A DNA stretch of 31,562 bases from JASGCK01 sp031430035 (GCA_031430035.1 JANPAS010000011.1:1-31562); one strand, 5' to 3'; numbered from the stretch's first letter, positions 16,055 to 24,304 are shown. The notes: generated from the letters alone by a model not told the origin. A program made the numbers and translations.

Positions 16055-18062
16055 GTTCCAGCGTGCCATTGTGGATGTGGCCAAAAGGGCTGACCCGAGC
16101 GAGAACATCGTCATCGCCTGCACACAAGAGCAGCGACTATTTAGCGAGCTTGCAGAGCAAACCGAAGGCGCGCAAACCCTATCCGCCCCCATCAAGTTCA
16201 TCAATATCCGCGAGAGCGGCGGCTGGAGCAAGGACGCAGCCAAAGCCATGCCCAAGATAGCCGCGCTGCTGGCTGCGGCGCATTTGCCCGATCCAGAACC
16301 CGTGAGCACGGTAACCTATAAAAGTGCTGGGCGATTATTAATTGTGGGCGAGCTAGGGCAAGCCGAAACGGCTGCGGCGCTTTTGGGTGATGCGCTTGAT
16401 GTGTCGATTTTTTCAAGTGGCGCAACTAAGGCAGGTAAGCAAAACCGCGATCACACCATCATTAGCGGAACAAAACCTACGCTTTCAGGCTGGTTGGGAG
16501 CATTTAAGCTGGAGTGGCAAACCAGCAATCCGATTGATTTAGATATGTGCACGCGATGCAACGCCTGCGTGGTCGCCTGCCCAGAAGGCGCGATTGGTCT
16601 TGACTATCAAATCGACATGAGCAAATGCCAGTCGCACCGCGCTTGCGTGAAAGCCTGCGACGCGGCTGGTGCGATTGATTTTGGGCGTGCGGCAACGAGC
16701 CACGAGCAAGCGTTTGATATCGTTTTGGATTTATCCGCAGAGCCGCTGATTGCTTGGCATGCACCACCGCAGGGGTACTTTAAGCAAGCCGACACCGCTA
16801 CGCTAATAAAGCTGCAAGGCATGGTCGGGGAATTTGAAAAACCCAAATTCTTTAATTACAAACAAAAAATCTGCGCCCACAGCCGCAATACCACGGTGGG
16901 CTGTAATGCCTGCGTCGATATCTGCTCGGCGCATGCGATTTCTAGCGATACCAAACGCCAGCAAATCGTGGTCAACCCGAATCTCTGTGTGGGCTGCGGA
17001 GCGTGTACCACCGTTTGCCCGACTGGCGCACTGACTTACACCTACCCACGTTCGACCGATCAGGGCGTGCGGCTCAAAACGCTGCTCACGACCTATGCTA
17101 AAGCAGGCGGCAAAGATGCCGTGCTCTTGCTCCACAGCCAAACGACAGGCCAGCAGTTGATCGAGGATTTAGGCCGCGCCGCCCAGCTTGATAAAGCGAA
17201 GGGTGTCATGCAAGGCGTACCGCACAATGTCATTCCTGTCGCGCTGTGGCATACGGCTAGCACAGGGATCGAGATGTGGTTGTCCAGTATCTGTTTGGGG
17301 GCGTCCAAGATTGCGGTACTCATCACGGGCGAGGAAGCGCCAGACTACGTGCGGGCTTTAACTGAGCAATTCGATGTCGCGCAAAGCATCCTCGCAGGGC
17401 TGGGTTACACAGGGCAGCATTTGCATTTGGTTCAGGCTGCAAAAACGGGTGATTTAGACGATGCCCTGCAGGCCATATCGAATAAGGCTTGCAGCGTGCC
17501 ATCCTCTGCAGCCCGCTTTGGTATTGGGCTAGAGAAGCGTGCTACTTTAGAGATGGCGCTCGATCATTTGATGCAATGTGCGCCTACTGGTGCGGCTGGT
17601 GTGGTTGTACCTACGGCCATTGCACTGCCAACCGCTGGCTCACCCCTTGGTGCTATTGCTGTCGATAAAGAGCGTTGCACGATGTGCTTGTCTTGCGTCA
17701 GCAGCTGTCCAGCAGGTGCGCTCAAAGATAACTCCGAACTTTTGCAGCTGCAATTCATCGAAAAAAATTGCGTCCAGTGCGGACTGTGCGAACAAACCTG
17801 CCCAGAAAATGCTATCAATCTAGTTCCGCAGTTGTTGCTCACGCCTGAGCGCAAAGAGGCAAGGGCGCTCAATACCGCCAAGATGTTCCACTGCACGCGC
17901 TGCGCCAAGCCGTTTGGCACAGAAATGGCAATTACTAACATGTTTACCAAACTGGCAGGGCACAGCATGTTCCAAGGCGCAGCAGCCGAGCGCCTCAAGA
18001 TGTGCATGGACTGCCGCGTGATTGACCTGCACTCCGCAGATAACGAAACGAAGATCCTATGA
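15918..18062 (+). CDS. Large multi-cluster 4Fe-4S protein (polyferredoxin) of the formate dehydrogenase locus
   Basis: A 714-residue protein with at least five ferredoxin-type cysteine motifs: near Cys211-221 (CTRCNACVVAC), Cys357-367 (CVGCGACTTVC), Cys587 (CTMCLSCVSSC) and Cys618 (CVQCGLCEQTC), plus variant sets at 237-247 and 329-336. Two CxxC pairs follow near residue 659 (CTRC) and close to the end (CMDC). The N-terminus MTTLICNCNETMPLD carries two more cysteines. No export signal is visible, so it should act in the cytoplasm. It probably moves electrons for the formate dehydrogenase or its assembly, but this is inference from context. The start lies 137 bases inside DUF3306, and the stop overlaps the TorD-like gene as ATGA. 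Confidence 0.87.
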   Translation: MTTLICNCNETMPLDEKALSIALSSHLKIPQDLKLHSLLCRRQAPEFQRAIVDVAKRADPSENIVIACTQEQRLFSELAEQTEGAQTLSAPIKFINIRESGGWSKDAAKAMPKIAALLAAAHLPDPEPVSTVTYKSAGRLLIVGELGQAETAAALLGDALDVSIFSSGATKAGKQNRDHTIISGTKPTLSGWLGAFKLEWQTSNPIDLDMCTRCNACVVACPEGAIGLDYQIDMSKCQSHRACVKACDAAGAIDFGRAATSHEQAFDIVLDLSAEPLIAWHAPPQGYFKQADTATLIKLQGMVGEFEKPKFFNYKQKICAHSRNTTVGCNACVDICSAHAISSDTKRQQIVVNPNLCVGCGACTTVCPTGALTYTYPRSTDQGVRLKTLLTTYAKAGGKDAVLLLHSQTTGQQLIEDLGRAAQLDKAKGVMQGVPHNVIPVALWHTASTGIEMWLSSICLGASKIAVLITGEEAPDYVRALTEQFDVAQSILAGLGYTGQHLHLVQAAKTGDLDDALQAISNKACSVPSSAARFGIGLEKRATLEMALDHLMQCAPTGAAGVVVPTAIALPTAGSPLGAIAVDKERCTMCLSCVSSCPAGALKDNSELLQLQFIEKNCVQCGLCEQTCPENAINLVPQLLLTPERKEARALNTAKMFHCTRCAKPFGTEMAITNMFTKLAGHSMFQGAAAERLKMCMDCRVIDLHSADNETKIL

Positions 18063-18685
18063 ACCAAGCCACCCCTATCCAGCCCAGCACGCAGTCGCTA
18101 GACGAGGAAACCGCCCGTGCCGAAATCTATGGCTTGCTCAGCACACTCTATTACGCTGCGCCAGCGTCCGAGCTGCTTGCTCAGCTTCGCGTAGCCGTGA
18201 CCCAAGCGCCCGATGCAGGTAGCTTTTTAGAAGCGCCGTGGACGGCCGTGATTGCAGCAGCACGTGAATCGACCGACGCGCAAATAGCGGCTGAGTGGCA
18301 CTCCCTTTTTGGTGGTGTCGGCAAGCCCGAGGTGTATTTGTTCGGCTCGTTTTATTTGACTGGTTTTTTAAACGAAAAACCGCTTGTCAAATTGCGCAAT
18401 GATCTTGCTGGTTATGGCCTAGAGCGAGATGAGGCCATGTATGAAACCGAAGATCACGTCGCCTATCTTTTTGAGGTGATGCGCTATTTGATTGCGGGCG
18501 ATGATGTCAGTACAGCGAATTTAACGAATCAAAAAAGCTTTTATGGCGATCACCTGCAACCGTGGATCGGTAGCCTATGCGATACGTTGGCGGCTAATCC
18601 ACGTGCTAAGTTTTATAAAGCCCTAACCGAGTTCACAAGGAGTTTTATGAGCGTGGAATCGCAAGGGTTTGATTTGCTGGTTTGA
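18059..18685 (+). CDS. TorD/DmsD-family molecular chaperone
   Basis: A 208-residue, mainly helical protein of the TorD family. These chaperones bind the Tat signal of a molybdoenzyme and hold it until its cofactor is inserted. Recognisable parts are RAEIYGLLSTLYY at 20-32, the EWHSLFGGVGKPEVYLFGS region and the DHVAYLFEVM segment. The obvious clients are the Tat-carrying FdhA and the small Tat protein encoded just downstream; this is inferred from position. It overlaps the polyferredoxin gene by four bases and is followed by a 117-base gap. Confidence 0.87.
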   Translation: MNQATPIQPSTQSLDEETARAEIYGLLSTLYYAAPASELLAQLRVAVTQAPDAGSFLEAPWTAVIAAARESTDAQIAAEWHSLFGGVGKPEVYLFGSFYLTGFLNEKPLVKLRNDLAGYGLERDEAMYETEDHVAYLFEVMRYLIAGDDVSTANLTNQKSFYGDHLQPWIGSLCDTLAANPRAKFYKALTEFTRSFMSVESQGFDLLV

Positions 18686-18802
18686 CACCTTCGCGACAAA
18701 CGCGGGTAAGTACTAGGCAATTTTGCAAGCTTTCGTTCAGGCATTCCACTATAGTATGCAAAGAATTACATATAGCCAAATCATAGCCAACGGAGCGTTT
18801 TT
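18686..18802 (+). promoter_or_regulatory. Intergenic gap with a possible second promoter for the structural fdh genes
   Basis: This 117-base gap separates the accessory genes from the structural genes and is the largest gap inside the locus. It is more A/T-rich than the surroundings and has a TATAGT at 18750-18755 that could be a -10 element. No good -35 lies at normal spacing; TTGCAA at 18723-18728 is 21 bases away. GGAG at 18792-18795 is the ribosome site of the next gene. No terminator hairpin with a T-run is seen. Confidence 0.3.
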
Positions 18803-19021
18803 ATGACTACTCAAGCCACCCCATCCACAGCCCCAGCGCATTCGCGTCGGGGCTTCTTTTTTGGTGCTGCTGCGGCAGGCGTTGGCGCTGCGGCTTTAAC
18901 TGCTGTGCAGACCGCCCCTGTGATCAAGGCTGCTGCAGCTTTGCCTGCCGCCCCTGCTGGCGGCGGCGGTTATTCACTTAGCGCCCACGTGAAGCGCTAT
19001 TACCAAACAACGATGGTTTGA
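18803..19021 (+). CDS. Small Tat-signal protein of the formate dehydrogenase region (FdhX-like)
   Basis: A 72-residue protein dominated by a twin-arginine signal, SRRGFFFGAAAAG at about 14-26, followed by an alanine-rich hydrophobic stretch and a short tail ending HVKRYYQTTMV. It matches the known class of short Tat-targeted proteins encoded immediately before formate dehydrogenase alpha subunits. Its role is not well established; it may accompany FdhA or act in assembly. GGAG seven bases before the ATG is a good ribosome site. fdhA begins 11 bases after the stop. Confidence 0.87.
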   Translation: MTTQATPSTAPAHSRRGFFFGAAAAGVGAAALTAVQTAPVIKAAAALPAAPAGGGGYSLSAHVKRYYQTTMV

Positions 19022-19032
19022 AGGGGATAGAT

Positions 19033-22014
19033 ATGTTACTAACTAAAAAAACAAACACGGGCGCTAGCAAATTTCATAGCGCTGGTACTTCCAGTCAAAT
19101 GATTCATAGCTTGCAGCGCGGTATGGCACGTGCGATTCCCACGATGGATCGTCGTGCGTTTTTGCGTCGCTCAGGTCTGGGCGTTGGCGTTGGTATCGCT
19201 GCATCACAGTTGACATTGGTTAAAAAATCCAATGCGGCTACGGGTAACAGCATTAATGGGACTGGCAAGATTGAAGTGAAGCGCACGATCTGTACGCATT
19301 GCTCGGTGGGCTGCGCAGTTGATGCTGTCGTCGAAAACGGCGTATGGACGCGTCAAGAGCCTGTATTTGATTCCCCTATCAATTTAGGTGCACACTGCGC
19401 CAAAGGCGCGGCACTGCGTGAGCACGGTCACGGCGAGTTCCGTCTGCGTTACCCCATGAAATTGGTGAATGGCAAGTACGAGCGCATTAGCTGGGATACA
19501 GCCTTGACAGAAATTTCCGCCAAGATGCTGCAATTGCGTAAAGACAGCGGCGTAGATAGTATTTTCGTAGTAGGCTCTTCTAAGCACAACAACGAGCAAG
19601 CCTATTTGCTGCGTAAGTGGATGACGCTGTGGGGCTCTAACAATTGCGACCACCAAGCGCGTATTTGCCATTCCACCACGGTTGCTGGCGTCGCCAATAC
19701 CTGGGGTTATGGTGCCATGACCAATTCGTACAACGACATGCAAAACAGCAAGGTCGCTTTGTACATTGGATCAAACGCCGCCGAAGCGCATCCTGTCTCA
19801 TTGCTACACATGCTGCACGCCAAAGAAACGGGCACAAAAATGATCGTGGTCGATCCGCGTTTTACCCGCAGTGCGGCCACGGCTGACGTGTTTGTGCGCA
19901 TTCGCTCAGGCACAGACATTCCGTTCGTTTTTGGACTTCTGTACCACATCTTCAAAAACGGCTGGGAAGACAAGCGCTACATCAAAGACCGTGTGTACGG
20001 TATGGAGGCAGTCAAAGCCGACATCATGGCCAAATGGACACCCGAGAAAGTGGAAGAGGCTTGTGGTGTCTCTGAGGCGCAAATGATCAAAGTGGCGACC
20101 ATGCTGAACGAGAGCCGCCCAGGCACGATCGTTTGGTGCATGGGACAAACTCAGCACACCATTGGTAACGCCATTGTGCGTGCGTCTTGCATCTTGCAGT
20201 TGGCACTTGGCAACGTGGGTAAGAGTGGCGGTGGAACTAATATCTTCCGTGGTCACGACAACGTTCAAGGCGCGACCGACGTGGGGCCAAATCCTGACTC
20301 TTTGCCAGGCTACTACGGTTTGGCTGAAGGTTCGTTCAAACACTTTGCTAAAACGTGGGGTGTGGATTTCGAATGGATCAAAAAACAATACGCCCCTGGC
20401 ATGATGGCCAAAAACGGTATGACCGTTTCACGCTGGATTGACGGTGTCATGCAAGATAACAAGCTGGTCGATCAAGAATCCAATTTGCGCGGCATGTTCT
20501 TTTGGGGGCATGCGCCGAACTCGCAATCGCGTGGTCTTGAGATGAAGCGCGCGATGGACAAACTCGATCTGCTGGTCGTGGTTGATCCTTATCCATCCGC
20601 TACGGCTGCCATGGCCGCTATGCCAGCCGCAGCGGGTAATGAGAAAGATTTGAACCCGAATCGCGGCGTCTATCTGCTTCCAGCAGCGACACAGTTTGAA
20701 ACCAGTGGTTCTTGCACCGCATCGAATCGTTCGATTCAGTGGCGTGAAAAGGTGATCGAGCCGCTATGGGAAAGCCGCTCTGACCACATGATCATGCATC
20801 AGTTGGCCGAAAAACTTGGTTTTGCTAAAGAGTTGTCTAAAAACTACAAAATGCAAAAAGTTGGCGGCATGGACGAGCCAATGCCTGAAGACATCCTTCG
20901 CGAAATCAACAAGACCGTATGGACGATTGGCTATACAGGGCAAAGCCCTGAGCGCTTGAAGGCGCACATGCGCAATATGGATAAATTTGACGTGAAGACG
21001 CTCAAATCCAAGGGCGGCAAAGACAAAGAAACAGGCTACGACCTAGGCGGCGATTACTTCGGTCTGCCATGGCCATGCTACGGTACGCCGGAGATGAAGC
21101 ATCCTGGCTCGCCTAATCTATATGACACCTCCAAACACGTGATGGATGGTGGTGGTAACTTCCGCGCCAACTTTGGTGTGGAGCGCGAAGGTGTTAATTT
21201 GCTGGCCGAAGATGGATCGCACTCAGTGGGTGCTGAGATCACAACGGGCTATCCAGAGTTTGACCACGTGCTGCTCAAAAAGCTAGGCTGGTGGAACGAT
21301 CTCACCGACGCTGAAAAAGTGGCTGCTGAAGGCAAAAACTGGAAGACTGATCCATCGGGCGGCATCATCCGCGTCACCATGAAAGTGCACGGCTGTCATC
21401 CGTTTGGCAATGCCAAAGCTCGCGCCGTTGTGTGGAACTTTCCAGATGCAATACCGCAGCACCGCGAGCCGCTGTACAGCACTCGCCCTGACATGGTTGC
21501 CAAGTACCCAACACATGCCGATAAGCCAGCGTTCTGGCGTTTGCATACCTTGTACAAAACCGTGCAAGACGAAAATATCAAGCAAAAGAATCACGAGAAG
21601 TTCCCGCTTATTTTGACATCTGGTCGTTTGGTCGAGTACGAAGGTGGCGGGGAGGAAACTCGCTCCAATCCATGGCTGGCTGAGTTGCAACAAGATGCGT
21701 TTGTGGAGATCAACCCGAAAGCCGCAGCGGATCGGAACATTAAAAATGGCGAGCAAGTGTGGATTAAATCGCCAACGGGCGCAAAGATCAAAGTCATGGC
21801 CATGGTCACGCCGCGTGTCGGCCCCGATACCTGCTTCATGCCTTTCCACTTCTCGGGCCACTGGCAGGGTGTGGATTTGAAGCCCTACTACCCGAACGGT
21901 GCAGCGCCAGTCGTGCGCGGTGAAGCGGTCAATACTGCTACGACCTATGGTTACGACAGCGTCACGATGATGCAAGAGACCAAGACCACCATTTGCAACA
22001 TCGAACGCGCATAA
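19033..22014 (+). CDS. fdhA: Formate dehydrogenase, catalytic alpha subunit (Tat-exported, Cys-type)
   Basis: A 993-residue molybdopterin oxidoreductase that oxidises formate to CO2. It has a Tat leader with Arg40-Arg41 (DRRAFLRRSG), then a 4Fe-4S site with Cys87, Cys90, Cys94 and Cys122. The active-site segment ARICHSTTVAG holds Cys212-His213 at the place of selenocysteine in E. coli FdnG, so this is a cysteine enzyme. EAHPVSLLHMLHAKE and DPRFTRSAATAD match the cofactor-binding domain of respiratory formate dehydrogenases. I chose the ATG at 19033, preceded by AAGGGG at six bases; a TTG at 19018 is possible but worse. The mature enzyme should face the periplasm with FdhB and pass electrons to FdhC. 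Molybdenum versus tungsten cannot be told. Confidence 0.95.
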   Translation: MLLTKKTNTGASKFHSAGTSSQMIHSLQRGMARAIPTMDRRAFLRRSGLGVGVGIAASQLTLVKKSNAATGNSINGTGKIEVKRTICTHCSVGCAVDAVVENGVWTRQEPVFDSPINLGAHCAKGAALREHGHGEFRLRYPMKLVNGKYERISWDTALTEISAKMLQLRKDSGVDSIFVVGSSKHNNEQAYLLRKWMTLWGSNNCDHQARICHSTTVAGVANTWGYGAMTNSYNDMQNSKVALYIGSNAAEAHPVSLLHMLHAKETGTKMIVVDPRFTRSAATADVFVRIRSGTDIPFVFGLLYHIFKNGWEDKRYIKDRVYGMEAVKADIMAKWTPEKVEEACGVSEAQMIKVATMLNESRPGTIVWCMGQTQHTIGNAIVRASCILQLALGNVGKSGGGTNIFRGHDNVQGATDVGPNPDSLPGYYGLAEGSFKHFAKTWGVDFEWIKKQYAPGMMAKNGMTVSRWIDGVMQDNKLVDQESNLRGMFFWGHAPNSQSRGLEMKRAMDKLDLLVVVDPYPSATAAMAAMPAAAGNEKDLNPNRGVYLLPAATQFETSGSCTASNRSIQWREKVIEPLWESRSDHMIMHQLAEKLGFAKELSKNYKMQKVGGMDEPMPEDILREINKTVWTIGYTGQSPERLKAHMRNMDKFDVKTLKSKGGKDKETGYDLGGDYFGLPWPCYGTPEMKHPGSPNLYDTSKHVMDGGGNFRANFGVEREGVNLLAEDGSHSVGAEITTGYPEFDHVLLKKLGWWNDLTDAEKVAAEGKNWKTDPSGGIIRVTMKVHGCHPFGNAKARAVVWNFPDAIPQHREPLYSTRPDMVAKYPTHADKPAFWRLHTLYKTVQDENIKQKNHEKFPLILTSGRLVEYEGGGEETRSNPWLAELQQDAFVEINPKAAADRNIKNGEQVWIKSPTGAKIKVMAMVTPRVGPDTCFMPFHFSGHWQGVDLKPYYPNGAAPVVRGEAVNTATTYGYDSVTMMQETKTTICNIERA

Positions 22015-22024
22015 GGAGCACATC

Positions 22025-22657
22025 ATGGCAAGAATGAAATTTATCTGTGATGCAGAGCGCTGTATCGAATGCAATGGTTGCGTGACGGCTTGTAAGAACG
22101 AGCACGAAGTGCCGTGGGGTGTGAACCGCCGCCGAGTGATTACGTTGAATGACGGTATCCCAGGCGAGAAATCCATCTCTGTTGCTTGCATGCACTGTTC
22201 GGATGCGCCTTGTATGGCAGTCTGCCCAGTGAACTGTTTTTATCGCACCGACGAAGGTGTAGTTTTGCACGATAAGGATGTTTGTATTGGCTGCGGTTAC
22301 TGCTCATACGCCTGCCCATTTGGCGCGCCGCAGTTCCCAAGTCAAGGCACATTTGGTGTGCGCGGCAAGATGGACAAGTGCACGTTCTGTGCAGGCGGTC
22401 CAGAAGACAACGGCTCGCAAGCTGAATTTGAAAAATACGGACGTAACCGTTTGGCCGAAGGCAAATTGCCTGCTTGCGCTGAAATGTGCTCGACCAAGGC
22501 TTTAATTGCTGGCGACGGCGATGTGGTTGCCGATATCTTCCGCAACCGCGTACTCAAGCGTGGTAAGGGTGCGGAGCTGTGGGGCTGGCAGTCGGCATAT
22601 GGCACAAACTCGGGTAACACGGCTAAACCTGCAGCCAAAGTAGGAGCACCCTCATGA
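22025..22657 (+). CDS. fdhB: Formate dehydrogenase, iron-sulfur beta subunit
   Basis: A 210-residue subunit with sixteen cysteines arranged for four 4Fe-4S clusters: Cys13/16/19/23, Cys55/58/63/67, Cys87/90/93/97 and Cys119/122/141/145. It conducts electrons from FdhA towards the cytochrome b subunit. Unlike E. coli FdnH it has no C-terminal membrane helix; it ends in a polar Ala/Lys tail, as in FDH3-type beta subunits. It has no signal of its own and is presumably carried out by the Tat signal of FdhA. AAGGAG six bases before the ATG is a strong ribosome site. Its stop overlaps the small lipoprotein gene as ATGA. Confidence 0.94.
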   Translation: MARMKFICDAERCIECNGCVTACKNEHEVPWGVNRRRVITLNDGIPGEKSISVACMHCSDAPCMAVCPVNCFYRTDEGVVLHDKDVCIGCGYCSYACPFGAPQFPSQGTFGVRGKMDKCTFCAGGPEDNGSQAEFEKYGRNRLAEGKLPACAEMCSTKALIAGDGDVVADIFRNRVLKRGKGAELWGWQSAYGTNSGNTAKPAAKVGAPS

Positions 22658-22878
22658 AAACGAAACTTTCTTTAATGTTGGTTAGTTTTGTGATGCTGAG
22701 CGCATGCGGCGATAAGCCGCAAGGTTTAGGTGGTATAAAAAGCGACAACGCACCCCACACAGGTGTAGGTGCAAGCCAATATGCAGTCCCAGGCTGGAAA
22801 GCAGGCGATAAAACGGCTTGGGAGCGGCAATTGCGTACTCGTGCGCAAGGTCAAAATGACTACGCAGCAGCGAATTAA
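22654..22878 (+). CDS. Small lipoprotein inserted between fdhB and fdhC
   Basis: A 74-residue predicted lipoprotein. The signal peptide ends in a lipobox LSAC, with lipidated Cys18 followed by Gly-Asp. The mature part is about 57 residues, glycine-rich then charged, with a VPGWKAGDKTAWERQLR segment and no cysteines. I do not recognise a family. Its ATG overlaps the fdhB stop by four bases and fdhC starts 12 bases after it, so it is expressed with the enzyme. A role in anchoring or assembling the complex at the membrane is possible but only inferred. An Asp at mature position +3 rather than +2 makes retention at the inner membrane uncertain. Confidence 0.8.
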   Translation: MKTKLSLMLVSFVMLSACGDKPQGLGGIKSDNAPHTGVGASQYAVPGWKAGDKTAWERQLRTRAQGQNDYAAAN

Positions 22879-22890
22879 TTAGGAGCAGCC

Positions 22891-23940
22891 ATGAAGCGCA
22901 TTGCTCTCATAACAACTTTCTTACTGGGTTTTGCATTTGCCGGCACAGTCTTTGCACAAGACGCTGCATCGGATGCGAAATATCCCCAGCAAACCAACGG
23001 CGAGCGTGCAACTACTCAGCCCGGAAACAACGCGCCTATGTGGCGTGATGTTGGCGCTGGCAGTAACGGTCAGAGTTCACTCCCCAAGCGCGAAGCGCCA
23101 GAGGCGGGAAATTTGATTCAAGGTTTTACCCAATACCCAGGATCACGATTGACCAATGCAGGAGAGGCTTGGCGGCAAACTAGAAATAACGTCATCATTC
23201 CTTATGGTGGTGCGTTGATTTTTATGACGCTTTTGGCGGTCGGACTCTTCTACTGGCGTAAAGGGCCTATTGAACTGCACGCGGCTGAATCAGGTAAAAC
23301 CGTTGTTCGATTCACGTATTTTGAGCGTGCTGCACATTGGGCGAATGCGATTGCTTTTTGCACATTGGCTATTTCAGGCATAGTGATGGCGTTTGGTAAA
23401 TTTTTCATCCAGCCCATCATCGGTAACGCATTATTTGGTTGGATTACGTATTTGCTCAAAAATGCTCACAATTTTGCTGGGCCACTCTTTGCGGTCTCGT
23501 TGGTTGTTGTCTTTTGTGTATTTGTTCGCGACAACATGCCAAGTAAGGTCGATGTCTCTTGGCTACTTAAAGGTGGTGGCTTATTTAGCGGTACGCACGT
23601 TCCATCACACCGCTTCAATGCAGGTGAAAAGATTGTATTCTGGGGAGGCGTATTCTTCCTAGGTGCTATTGTTGTTGGCTCTGGCTTAGTGCTCGACAAG
23701 CTGATTCCAGGCCTGGAATACCTGCGTGCAACCATGCAGATCAGCCACATGATTCATGCAGTCGCGGCACTGTTGATGATGGCGATGTTCATTGGTCATA
23801 TCTACCTTGGAACCGTCGGTATGAAGGGCGCATACAAAGCCATGAAGACGGGGAAAGTTGACGAAACTTGGGCTAAAGAGCACCATGAGATTTGGTATGA
23901 CGATGTCAAGTCTGGAAAAATCGCCGCTAAAAAAGAATGA
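22891..23940 (+). CDS. fdhC: Formate dehydrogenase, cytochrome b gamma subunit
   Basis: A 349-residue membrane subunit that takes electrons from FdhB to the quinone pool. A cleavable signal peptide (cut near Ala22, VFA-Q) is followed by an exported polar region of about 75 residues. Five hydrophobic segments lie near 101-122, 148-168, 194-212, 247-268 and 285-307; the last four form the cytochrome b core. Candidate heme ligands are His149, His193, His286/His289 and His303. A polar cytoplasmic tail ends the protein. AGGAG before the ATG is a good ribosome site. The longer exported N-terminus, compared with the short E. coli FdnI, is a feature of this type. Confidence 0.94.
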   Translation: MKRIALITTFLLGFAFAGTVFAQDAASDAKYPQQTNGERATTQPGNNAPMWRDVGAGSNGQSSLPKREAPEAGNLIQGFTQYPGSRLTNAGEAWRQTRNNVIIPYGGALIFMTLLAVGLFYWRKGPIELHAAESGKTVVRFTYFERAAHWANAIAFCTLAISGIVMAFGKFFIQPIIGNALFGWITYLLKNAHNFAGPLFAVSLVVVFCVFVRDNMPSKVDVSWLLKGGGLFSGTHVPSHRFNAGEKIVFWGGVFFLGAIVVGSGLVLDKLIPGLEYLRATMQISHMIHAVAALLMMAMFIGHIYLGTVGMKGAYKAMKTGKVDETWAKEHHEIWYDDVKSGKIAAKKE

Positions 23941-23954
23941 AACTGGAGATTACG

Positions 23955-24260
23955 ATGAAAAAATTACTCATATTGGCTGTGGCGCTTGCTACTAGCGCAG
24001 CCTTTGCAAAATTACCAGCACCTAGTGATGAGGCCAAAGCCAAGTCTGCCGAAGCCGCCGCAAAAACGGCTCACGCTGGAAAAATGGACGCATTTTTATT
24101 GTGCAAATCACAAGATAAAGTGGCAGCCAAAGTCAATAAATCAAAAGCGAAGTCAGCCACACCCTGCGCTGATCCGGGCAAGTTTGTTTATCCACCACCA
24201 GCTGCGCCAGCTGTTGCCGTAGCCCCTGCGGCTGCAACTGCCGTTCCAGCTAAGAAATAA
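23955..24260 (+). CDS. Small secreted Ala/Lys-rich protein at the end of the fdh locus
   Basis: A 101-residue protein with a clear Sec signal peptide (MKKLLILAVALATSAAFA, cut after residue 18). The mature part is lysine- and alanine-rich with two cysteines, in FLLCKSQ and ATPCADPG, and ends in a proline/alanine tail with PPPAAPA. I do not recognise a family. The two cysteines could form a disulphide. An in-frame ATG at 23937 overlaps the fdhC stop, but I chose 23955 because GGAG lies six bases before it and the signal peptide then starts at residue 1. It is the last gene before the terminator, so it is probably co-expressed with the enzyme. Confidence 0.8.
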   Translation: MKKLLILAVALATSAAFAKLPAPSDEAKAKSAEAAAKTAHAGKMDAFLLCKSQDKVAAKVNKSKAKSATPCADPGKFVYPPPAAPAVAVAPAAATAVPAKK

Positions 24261-24271
24261 GCCCGCGTTAT

Positions 24272-24288
24272 TTCCGCGAAAGCGGGAA
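24272..24288. repeat. Small palindrome of the CCGC-GAAA-GCGG type
   Basis: TTCCGC-GAAA-GCGGGAA forms a hairpin with a GAAA loop and one unpaired G. It resembles the widespread bacterial repeat with arms TTCCCGC/GCGGGAA, with one C lost on the left arm. It sits between the last fdh gene and the terminator. It could be a degenerate dispersed repeat or simply add stability to the 3' end of the transcript. Confidence 0.45.
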
Positions 24289-24304
24289 TCATCACTCGCG
24301 CAAT

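Noticed and set aside
19018..19032. TTG start for fdhA
   Set aside because: It would overlap the stop of the preceding gene. The ATG at 19033 has an AAGGGG ribosome site at correct spacing.
19664..19675. Possible selenocysteine codon in the formate dehydrogenase active site
   Set aside because: The frame has a TGC cysteine codon at that place (ARICHSTT) and no in-frame TGA, so no selenocysteine is needed.
21283..22191. A 302-codon open frame on the minus strand
   Set aside because: It is antisense to fdhA and fdhB, which have clear motifs, and its translation has no recognisable domain and looks like the complement of conserved coding sequence.
23937..23954. ATG overlapping the fdhC stop as start of the small secreted protein
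   Set aside because: It adds six residues before the signal peptide. The ATG at 23955 has its own GGAG site. The earlier start cannot be fully excluded.
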